NCBI RefSeq assembly: GCF_905397435.1
Contig: NZ_CAJPVI010000001.1
Location: 124,001 to 188,000 of the forward strand
Length of the DNA: 64,000 bases
Direction: 5' to 3'
DNA from: Cupriavidus numazuensis
Lineage (GTDB): Bacteria > Pseudomonadota > Gammaproteobacteria > Burkholderiales > Burkholderiaceae
Shown here: positions 15,405 to 20,929 of the stretch, in pieces
Layout: each line of letters opens with the position of its first letter
Numbering within the stretch: the first letter of the stretch is position 1
The notes under the pieces: generated by a model
Database searches by the model: none
Told to the model about the DNA's origin: nothing
The model's input: only the letters and a program-made list of their open reading frames with translations
Made by a program: the position numbers and the translations under genes

Positions 15405-15583
15405 CAATCGCCCTCCACGTTGTCAATCATGGCGATCACTGCCCAGTCGTGGCCGTGCTCCCACTGGCGGTAGTGACTGCCATAGCGCGGGAGATACGGG
15501 TTCGACTCGAGTCGCTCGCCTCTCACTGCAGCAGCACGCCCCTCGGCGCGCAGGGATTCGATCGATTGAATTGGTAGGTCCAT
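15404..15583 (-). CDS. Rmf/CrpP-family-like small protein
   Basis: The gene encodes 59 residues. The pattern Gly15..Ala19..Gly22....AsnProTyr28–30...Trp41..Gly44 matches ribosome modulation factor/CrpP-type small proteins, which have a Gly-x-x-Ala-x-x-x-Gly helix and an xPY turn. The TGA stop overlaps the start of the replication gene (TGATG), so the two are coupled. Rmf homologues bind ribosomes; many phage copies are of unknown role. The family call is by pattern only. Confidence 0.5.
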   Translation of the reverse strand: MDLPIQSIESLRAEGRAAAVRGERLESNPYLPRYGSHYRQWEHGHDWAVIAMIDNVEGD

Positions 15584-15589
15584 AACCAG

Positions 15590-15970
15590 TCACGGCCGCA
15601 CGCTGGCGGCCTCACAGAGAACATCGAAGGTGGCCACGAACTCGGGCGAGGTCGCAGCGACAAGAGCGGCGCGGTAGGCCTCACGCGCGGCGCCGGCCGG
15701 CATGGAGGCGCTACGCGCCGCACAAACAAGCGCCAGCGCAGACATCTCGCCGCCGGCGTTGAAGACCCAGAACACGTCAGAAAGCGGCCAGAATTCGAGC
15801 AGGTCGCGCGCGAAGGCCTGCAGCGCTTGCAGGCCCTTCGGCTTACGCACGCGCTCCAGCCAATGCCAGGCGCAGCTGAGCTGGCTGCCGCGGTCGCACG
15901 CGCGGCCCATTCCGGCCCGCGTCGACTTGCAGCAGCTCATGTCGCGCCAAAACACGAACTCGACCTTCAC
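15590..15970 (-). CDS. Hypothetical phage protein
   Basis: The gene encodes 126 residues with a GTG start that overlaps the upstream stop (GTGA). The N-terminal part contains several Cys (MSCCKSTRAGMGRACDRG) and Trp; the middle is a hydrophobic helical stretch (EFWPLSDVFWVFNAGGEMSALALVC). No recognised domain. It forms one translationally coupled string with the genes on either side. Confidence 0.55.
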   Translation of the reverse strand: MKVEFVFWRDMSCCKSTRAGMGRACDRGSQLSCAWHWLERVRKPKGLQALQAFARDLLEFWPLSDVFWVFNAGGEMSALALVCAARSASMPAGAAREAYRAALVAATSPEFVATFDVLCEAASVRP

Positions 15971-16404
15971 CGCGACACTCTCCTATCGAAGGCGCACACC
16001 GCATCCCAGATCTTCAGAAGATCCGCATTGCCATCCCACTCGTCGCCCAGGCGGTGGTTCTGATACACCGCCCGTCGACGCTGCTTGGCGAAATTGGGAT
16101 CTTTCTCGTTGATGATGGCGAAGATGCGCGCGTCCTCACGACGAACCCGCCTGGTGCGCGCCGCCTTTTCACCGACCGCTGCAGGCGGGTCTTTCCTTTT
16201 CGGCATGGCGAAGACCGCGAACCTCTCCGCAGCCCGGCCCTTTTTGATTTGGCGCTCGACGTAGTCGGCGATGCGATCCATCAGCTCGTTCCGCTCCCGC
16301 GTCGTGAGAGGTCTCTCCCGGCGATACAGGTTCCGGTGACGTGGGCGCGAGCCGGTATCGGGCGCCAACTTGTCGGCACCCGGGAGCAAATCAACACGGG
16401 TCAT
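15967..16404 (-). CDS. Hypothetical phage protein, highly basic
   Basis: The gene encodes 145 residues, rich in Arg and Lys, with charged helices (TTRERNELMDRIADYVERQIKKG; ARIFAIINEKDPNFAKQRRRAVYQNH). The basic composition suggests nucleic acid binding but no family was recognised. It overlaps both neighbours by four bases, as is usual in this early operon. Confidence 0.55.
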   Translation of the reverse strand: MTRVDLLPGADKLAPDTGSRPRHRNLYRRERPLTTRERNELMDRIADYVERQIKKGRAAERFAVFAMPKRKDPPAAVGEKAARTRRVRREDARIFAIINEKDPNFAKQRRRAVYQNHRLGDEWDGNADLLKIWDAVCAFDRRVSR

Positions 16405-16988
16405 ACTGATTGCGTCTCGGTGAACGCGTGCGAGGCCATGGCTGCCTCGATATGGCGCAGGACACCTTGCTGCGAAGCCACTGCTTCGCTGACCTCACGG
16501 TAGGCTGTACGCAGCGCCTCGAGCGACGCGTCCGACATCAGACTCGTCACTGCCAGGTGCGCCTCGCTGTCCTCCTTGAGCATGGCCGCCAGGAGCAGCG
16601 GGACCTGCAGCTCTGCGGCGACGCCCGCGCAAAGCGGACGCACGGTCAGGCCAAACGGCGCGAGCAGTTGGCCCAGCAGTTTGAGTCGCAGATCTCCCGG
16701 CAAGGCCGCCAGGATGGTCGGAATGAAATTGGCCGGCAGGAGCGCGTTGTCTTTGGTCTCGTCGTCAAGCCAGCGAAAGATACGGTCAGCGTTGACCTTC
16801 ATCCGCTCGTATGCATCCGGCGTGCGCGGATCGAACCGGATACCGGTGCGGTCCCCTACTCCCAGCGATTCGTGGGTGATGACGATTTCCTGCGCGACCG
16901 TCTCGCGCCCCCAGCGTTCACGAGTGCGCCAAGTGGTCACGCTCGCGCGCAGCAGGCCGATCAAAGTCTGTTGCGAATTGATTCGCAT
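16401..16988 (-). CDS. CII/YdaT-like phage regulatory protein
   Basis: The gene encodes 195 residues from ATG at 16988. The N-terminal part (LLRASVTTWRTRERWGRETVAQEIVITHESLG) and the segment NADRIFRWLDDETKDNALLPANFIPTILAALP resemble YdaT and phage CII-type regulators found just downstream of cro in Rac-like and lambda-like prophages. The C-terminal half is helical and probably mediates oligomerisation. The position after the Cro-like gene fits a lysogeny-decision role. The family call is by pattern and context. Confidence 0.5.
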   Translation of the reverse strand: MRINSQQTLIGLLRASVTTWRTRERWGRETVAQEIVITHESLGVGDRTGIRFDPRTPDAYERMKVNADRIFRWLDDETKDNALLPANFIPTILAALPGDLRLKLLGQLLAPFGLTVRPLCAGVAAELQVPLLLAAMLKEDSEAHLAVTSLMSDASLEALRTAYREVSEAVASQQGVLRHIEAAMASHAFTETQSV

Positions 16989-17216
16989 GCTTTCTTGTTC
17001 CCCGGTGACTAGACTGCCTACACAACAAATCGGCTCCATCGAAGCGCCGCAGCCAGGGAGAAATCTGTGTTCCAACCCAAGCCGATATTTCTTCGCCGTT
17101 TGACCCCAGTCGAGAGGCGGCGAAGTACCCCTCGTCGGAAGAATTGGCGCGCACCCCAAGATCAGGTAATGGTGGTCGGCTCTGACCTCAACAACCAACC
17201 TGAACAGGGGATGCGC

Positions 17217-17714
17217 ATGGACCTCGCACTTCTAAGCGGTGTTGCGACCGCCATCGGCGTCGCCAAGGACATCGGGAAGGCCGCCATTGGACTCCGCGAT
17301 GCAAACCAACTCGCGGACGTCGTCAGTCGGATGAACGAACAACTCCTCAAGGCCCAAGACAGTCTGTTCGCGCACAACGCCCAACTCCTCCAACTGCAGC
17401 AGCAGTACTTCCAAGCCACACAAGAGTTGCGCGTAGTGAAAGAAGCCATAGCGGAGCGCAGTCGCTATACGCTTTTCGAGCTCAGTCCCGGCGGCCATGT
17501 CTATCGCGCAGATGCCAGACCAGTACTTTCCGAGGCCGGTGATCCAATCGCGACGGAGCCCCAGCACTACATCTGCCAGCCCTGCTTCGACCAGGTTCCG
17601 AATCGAAAGGTCGTCCTGCAATTGATCCCCGAGCGCTACATAAGCGGCCGTCGTTACCTCCCGTATTGGCACTGCTCCGCCTGCAGCAATAAGGTCGTTC
17701 TGCGCGGGAATTGA
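17217..17714 (+). CDS. Zinc-ribbon coiled-coil protein, likely moron
   Basis: The gene encodes 165 residues from ATG at 17217 with AGGGG upstream. The N-terminal half begins with a hydrophobic segment (LLSGVATAIGVAKDIGKAAIGL) and a Gln-rich coiled coil (LKAQDSLFAHNAQLLQLQQQY...). The C-terminal half carries two CxxC knuckles (CQPC and CSAC, about 40 residues apart) forming a zinc ribbon. The gene is on the opposite strand to its neighbours, between the Cro-like and CII-like genes. This is the arrangement of a lysogeny-expressed accessory gene. The biochemical role is unknown. Confidence 0.65.
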   Translation: MDLALLSGVATAIGVAKDIGKAAIGLRDANQLADVVSRMNEQLLKAQDSLFAHNAQLLQLQQQYFQATQELRVVKEAIAERSRYTLFELSPGGHVYRADARPVLSEAGDPIATEPQHYICQPCFDQVPNRKVVLQLIPERYISGRRYLPYWHCSACSNKVVLRGN

Positions 17715-17823
17715 CTCGCTCGGCGCCGTCGTTGTCGTGCCTGTACTAGGGCTACTGATCATTGTTCTTGAACTTGGCGTACTGGAAGTCGACGGAAGGG
17801 ACTGACCGGTATGGCCGTTGGGC

Positions 17824-18018
17824 TCAGACGGCCTCATCGCCGGCCTCATCCGAGATGAACTGGTCGATTTTTTCGAGCGTGTCGGATCGCGGGTAGTAGT
17901 CGTCAGAGTTAGCAATCCGCTCGAGCGTCTTGGGATTGACTCCCAGCTTCTCAGCGATTGCACCGCGCCGACCACGCTGCCTCCGCAACCATTCACGAAC
18001 CTGTTTGGTGTCTCTCAT
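17824..18018 (-). CDS. Cro-like HTH repressor
   Basis: The gene encodes 64 residues from ATG at 18018. It has a small HTH domain (TKQVREWLRRQRGRRGAIAEKLGVNPKTLERIAN). It is the first gene of the leftward operon, directly opposite the repressor gene, with a promoter at 18055–18027 that places the start of transcription only a few bases before the ATG, so the message may be nearly leaderless. Cro-type proteins repress the lysogenic repressor gene and favour lytic growth. Confidence 0.68.
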   Translation of the reverse strand: MRDTKQVREWLRRQRGRRGAIAEKLGVNPKTLERIANSDDYYPRSDTLEKIDQFISDEAGDEAV

Positions 18019-18026
18019 AGCCGGGG

Positions 18027-18055
18027 ATGGTAGTACACATATGTACATTTCTCAA
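18027..18055 (-). promoter_or_regulatory. Leftward early promoter with operator in the spacer
   Basis: Minus-strand TTGAGA (18055–18050) and TACCAT (18032–18027) are separated by exactly 17 bases, and the near-perfect palindrome GTACATATGTGTAC (18046–18033) fills most of the spacer. Repressor bound there would block polymerase. The same motif lies in the spacer of the plus-strand promoter at 18894–18922. Confidence 0.65.
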
Positions 18056-18103
18056 CAGCTTTCTAGTTCACATAGGAACCACTACGATTCGTACCATCGG
18101 AGG

Positions 18104-18601
18104 ATGCGGAAAAGCCTCGTCAACACCCCAAGCATGAGCACACTGATTGCTCAGCTAAATTCCATGATCGGCCCGGGCAAACGGTTCGCGAGCATCAACG
18201 CTATGGCGGTCGAGTTGGGCATGCACCCAACAACACTGCGCCGCTACATGAGCATGGAATCGGACATCACACTTTCGATGCTCGACCACATCTCCAGCGG
18301 CCTCGGCCTTCGGCCCGATACCCTGCTGGACCCCAAAGCTGGTGACGTCGAGCCAGCTCACAGCCTCGTCCTGGAAAGCCTCGACCTTTTGCGGGGCCTC
18401 CCAGCACCCGAACTGCAGCGCGTTTTTCAAATGCTAGAGGCCTACGCATCCCCCTCTAAAGCACGTCTTGAAAAGTCCCGTTCTGCCGTCGACTTAGATA
18501 CTTTGACCGAGCCCCACGCCCCGACAGAAAAAGAAGGGCACGGGCTGGAAGGGGTATCACGTAGTGGAACTGGTCGACATCAACGAAAGGGAACGCGCTG
18601 A
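18104..18601 (+). CDS. Lysogenic repressor-like HTH protein (CI position)
   Basis: The gene encodes 165 residues from ATG 18104, which follows GGAGG with no spacer; ATG at 18134 (MSTLIAQLNSMIG) is an alternative. The HTH lies in the first 70 residues (ASINAMAVELGMHPTTLRRYMSMESDITLSMLDHI). The protein lacks a LexA/S24 autopeptidase domain, so induction would not be by RecA-stimulated self-cleavage. It is divergent from the Cro-like gene with operators between, and is probably the repressor acting at 18033–18046 and 18826–18914. Confidence 0.65.
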   Translation: MRKSLVNTPSMSTLIAQLNSMIGPGKRFASINAMAVELGMHPTTLRRYMSMESDITLSMLDHISSGLGLRPDTLLDPKAGDVEPAHSLVLESLDLLRGLPAPELQRVFQMLEAYASPSKARLEKSRSAVDLDTLTEPHAPTEKEGHGLEGVSRSGTGRHQRKGTR

Positions 18602-18824
18602 AATTCACGATGCTCTAATCGCCTTGCTTCGCCTGAATGGCGAAGGGCGACTTCGGGGGCTAACCTTCGGCCTCGCTCTCGATAACGGGGACTACCGGAT
18701 CGGCGTCAAAGGGAGTTCGCGGCGCCATCCGATGGAAGCCCTCGCGCTGTTCGCTCGGGGGACCTCCACCGCGAACAACCTCGTCACAGCCCACCTTCAA
18801 GGGCTCACCAGCACCGAGCAATAG
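18564..18824 (+). CDS. Hypothetical protein overlapping the repressor gene
   Basis: The gene encodes 86 residues with a GTG start (18564) preceded by AAGGGG, overlapping the repressor 3' end by 38 bases. It looks like a small alpha/beta protein (AEIHDALIALLRLNGEGRLRGLTFGLALDNGDYRIGVKG). Co-transcribed with the repressor, it may be an accessory immunity or antirepressor-related protein; no family was recognised. Confidence 0.55.
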   Translation: MELVDINERERAEIHDALIALLRLNGEGRLRGLTFGLALDNGDYRIGVKGSSRRHPMEALALFARGTSTANNLVTAHLQGLTSTEQ

Positions 18825-18825
18825 C

Positions 18826-18851
18826 CCTATCGTACATATATGTCCGATAGG
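18826..18851. promoter_or_regulatory. 26-bp palindromic operator-like site
   Basis: An inverted repeat with arms cctatcg..cgatagg around TACATATATGT, broken by one mismatched pair. The core gtacatatatgtc matches the element at 18881–18893 (gtacatttatgtc) and the operator at 18033–18046. It sits just after the repressor operon, upstream of the rightward promoter. Confidence 0.6.
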
Positions 18852-18880
18852 TATTATTTCGAGACCACGCGCCCGAAATA

Positions 18881-18922
18881 GTACATTTATGTCTGGTCAA
18901 TAGTTCATATGTACACTACACT
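18881..18922 (+). promoter_or_regulatory. Rightward early promoter with two operator-like elements
   Basis: TGGTCA (18894–18899) and TACACT (18917–18922) are spaced by 17 bases. The spacer contains TTCATATGTACAC, a copy of the operator motif, and a second copy (gtacatttatgtc, 18881–18893) lies just upstream. Transcription would begin about 18929, close to the AAGGAGG of the 18948 gene. Confidence 0.55.
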
Positions 18923-18947
18923 CCGCCTCATCTTGAAGGAGGCGCAT

Positions 18948-19079
18948 ATGAACAGGAAGAACCGCATCCCCGCATGGATCGCCTACCTCGCCCTGGTAGC
19001 CGTGACCCTCGTCGCCCACGCCTGCGCAGTTGAATCCGACGCCCAGGCCGATGCCGCTGTGCCGGCGCGCCACGTGTGA
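18948..19079 (+). CDS. Small membrane peptide, first gene of rightward operon
   Basis: The gene encodes 43 residues with a strong AAGGAGG ribosome binding site. One hydrophobic segment (WIAYLALVAVTLVAHACA) follows a basic N-terminus, so it is either a signal peptide or an N-terminal anchor. The Cys after AHA is an imperfect lipobox. It is the promoter-proximal gene of the early operon. Confidence 0.55.
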   Translation: MNRKNRIPAWIAYLALVAVTLVAHACAVESDAQADAAVPARHV

Positions 19080-19088
19080 GGCCTGGCC

Positions 19089-19589
19089 ATGCATCTAATT
19101 TTTGACCACCACGGCAGAGCCAAGCCCAACTGCTTCGTCACTATCGATGATTTCGGAACGAAGCATGACGCCCTAGAAGCCTATCTCGGCGCCGACTTCG
19201 ACCCCGCCCAGCGCATGCGCTTCGCTTTCCGCTTCAGCGAGGATCACGATCCCGCCGTCGTCCGGGAGCGCGAAAGCCGCCCCCGGGGCTACTCCGCGCG
19301 CGAATCCGCCGCCTTTGCGAGCCCCATCGGCATGAGCATCGAAGCCGAGATCCGCATTGACTTCGAGTTGGTGCCCGCGTGGGACGAAGAACACTTCGAG
19401 CCGCTGTGGCAGCAAGCCCAAGGCGCACAGATCCGCATCACCCATGCCGGCATCAATGAATGGGAATGGAACCCTGCATCCATATCGATCGGACAGAAGG
19501 CGCTCGAAGCGTTCTGCTGGGCCTATGTCGAAATGGAAGAGGCTCGCGAGGAAGCGACTCGCCGCGGAATCGTGGAGACGACGCGGTGA
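19089..19589 (+). CDS. Hypothetical phage early protein
   Basis: The gene encodes 166 residues. It is acidic, with several Trp in the C-terminal half (LVPAWDEEHFEPLWQQAQ; INEWEWNPASI) and a terminal charged helix (YVEMEEAREEATRRG). No recognised domain or signal peptide. It overlaps the downstream AlpA-like start by four bases (GTGA). Confidence 0.55.
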   Translation: MHLIFDHHGRAKPNCFVTIDDFGTKHDALEAYLGADFDPAQRMRFAFRFSEDHDPAVVRERESRPRGYSARESAAFASPIGMSIEAEIRIDFELVPAWDEEHFEPLWQQAQGAQIRITHAGINEWEWNPASISIGQKALEAFCWAYVEMEEAREEATRRGIVETTR

Positions 19590-19810
19590 TCCGGCCTTTC
19601 TATGTCGATCTCGAAACAGTCGCAGCGATCGTCTCGCTGTCGGCAACCAGCGTGCAAAAGCTGGTCCGCGAAGAGCAGTTCCCGAAGCCGCGCGCTGTGT
19701 CGAGCCGCCGCGTTGCGTGGTTGGTGCGTGAGGTAGAGGAATGGGCCGAAGGGCGCCCGATCTCCGATCTCCCGCCGCCACCGAACACGTCGAGGAGGAA
19801 GCCTCAATGA
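19586..19810 (+). CDS. AlpA/excisionase-like HTH protein
   Basis: The gene encodes 74 residues with a GTG start overlapping the preceding stop. The sequence DLETVAAIVSLSATSVQKLVREEQFPKPRAVSSRRVAWLVREVEEWAEGRP is a typical AlpA/MerR-like winged helix that binds a short DNA site and dimerises. In prophages and integrative elements such proteins activate or direct excision with the integrase, so a role as excisionase is likely. Confidence 0.8.
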   Translation: MIRPFYVDLETVAAIVSLSATSVQKLVREEQFPKPRAVSSRRVAWLVREVEEWAEGRPISDLPPPPNTSRRKPQ

Positions 19811-19947
19811 TCGCCTTCCGCATCACCGTCGACGGCGGCCGCACCTACGTCGGCCTGTTCCATTGCAGCTGCGACGCCATCAATGACGGCCTGGACCGAG
19901 GCGCTCGCCGCGTTTCGGCCACGCCGCTGTCTCGCCTTCAGGCCTGA
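19807..19947 (+). CDS. Small hypothetical phage protein
   Basis: The gene encodes 46 residues. ATG at 19807 overlaps the AlpA-like stop (ATGA). The sequence VDGGRTYVGLFHCSCDAINDGLDRG contains a CxC pair. It is too short to classify; kept because of the overlap with the previous stop and the operon context. Confidence 0.45.
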   Translation: MIAFRITVDGGRTYVGLFHCSCDAINDGLDRGARRVSATPLSRLQA

Positions 19948-19948
19948 C

Positions 19949-20179
19949 ATGGCACGGCGCCGCGTCCGCTACTCATTTGCCGAGCTGGTCGAAGGCTTCC
20001 GCCTGATGAACGGCTCCGGCAACGCTGAGCTACGCGTCCGCGAATGGCGCGTGGCCATGCAGGTGCGCGCCTTCCTGGACGCGCGCCGCAAAGCCTCCCC
20101 GCAGCGGCGCACTGCCCGCCCCAGCTTCGACCCCTCCATCCCCGACCACAAACGCCGACAGGCAAACGACCTCGACTGA
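19949..20179 (+). CDS. Hypothetical basic phage protein
   Basis: The gene encodes 76 residues, strongly basic (MARRRVRYSFAELVEGFRLMNG...RVREWRVAMQVRAFLDARRK), probably DNA or RNA binding. It starts immediately after the previous stop. No family recognised. Confidence 0.5.
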   Translation: MARRRVRYSFAELVEGFRLMNGSGNAELRVREWRVAMQVRAFLDARRKASPQRRTARPSFDPSIPDHKRRQANDLD

Positions 20180-20189
20180 GGAGCACACC

Positions 20190-20549
20190 ATGTTGATCGG
20201 ACTCACCGGCCGGCCAGGTGCCGGCCACAACGTTGTCGCCGACTATCTCGCACGCGCCCACGCGTTCACCCCCACCCACCTCATCACCGACGAACTCGTC
20301 GACCAACTCAGCGATCACCACGTCGTCGTGACCGAGATCCGCGACCACGTGGACGCCGACATCCTAACTGCGCGCGGCGGCATCCTGGTCCACCTGTGCG
20401 ATCCGTGCTTGCCTGACTTCGGCCCGGCCAATGGCATCGTGCTGCGAGACATCGATCACCAGGTCACCGTGACGGTCGACTACTTCCGCGCCTTCGACGT
20501 GCTCGACCGCGTGATTGGCGAGGCCGAGTTCTGTGGGGCGCCAGCATGA
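20190..20549 (+). CDS. P-loop-like protein with degenerate Walker A (dNMP kinase-like fold)
   Basis: The gene encodes 119 residues. It begins MLIGLTGRPGAGHNVVADYL, which closely resembles the start of phage deoxynucleoside monophosphate kinases and dephospho-CoA kinase-like NTPases, except that the essential Walker A Lys is His (residue 13). At 119 residues it is much shorter than an active kinase. It may be a degenerate or binding-only relative. It overlaps the next gene by four bases. Confidence 0.5.
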   Translation: MLIGLTGRPGAGHNVVADYLARAHAFTPTHLITDELVDQLSDHHVVVTEIRDHVDADILTARGGILVHLCDPCLPDFGPANGIVLRDIDHQVTVTVDYFRAFDVLDRVIGEAEFCGAPA

Positions 20550-20914
20550 AGCTCCAGGCACGCCACCAGCTCACGTTCTACGCGGATCTCGCGCAGTTCA
20601 TCGGCGACCCGACACCAGTTGCCTTCGATCGCCTGCTGCGCGTCCTGGACATCCTCGCTATCGCACTCCGCGTGCAGCCCCTGCAGGATTTCGCCGTCCA
20701 GATCCACTCGGCACGCCGCGCCATGTCCGCGGTCGTGAAGCGACTCGAACGCACAGGTGCCCTGGCCGTTTCGGATCTCGACGCGGTGACCTTACGGGCC
20801 GCCGCACCTCAGATCGAAGCTGCCATCTGGCGCGTTCAGCTCGACACCTTTTCCTTCGCCAACGCCATCGTCCAGCACAAGTTGGAGCTGCAGGGCGTGG
20901 CGCTCACCGACTGA
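20546..20914 (+). CDS. Hypothetical helical phage protein
   Basis: The gene encodes 122 residues, nearly all predicted helical, with no Cys and no signal peptide (FDRLLRVLDILAIALRVQPLQDFAVQIHSARRAMSAVVKRLE). The start overlaps the preceding stop. It directly precedes the ParB-like gene and may be a partner protein, but this is only by proximity. Confidence 0.5.
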   Translation: MKLQARHQLTFYADLAQFIGDPTPVAFDRLLRVLDILAIALRVQPLQDFAVQIHSARRAMSAVVKRLERTGALAVSDLDAVTLRAAAPQIEAAIWRVQLDTFSFANAIVQHKLELQGVALTD

Positions 20915-20929
20915 TCCACGGAGCCCACC

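Noticed and set aside
17232-17996. 254-codon minus-strand frame over the zinc-ribbon gene and Cro-like end
   Set aside because: The plus-strand reading has a zinc ribbon and coiled coil; the minus reading is low-complexity Ser/Thr and overlaps the Cro-like gene in another frame.
18855-18880. Inverted repeat tatttcg / cgaaata between operator elements
   Set aside because: Only 7 bp with a 12-base gap; not separable from chance in this region, so not listed as its own site.
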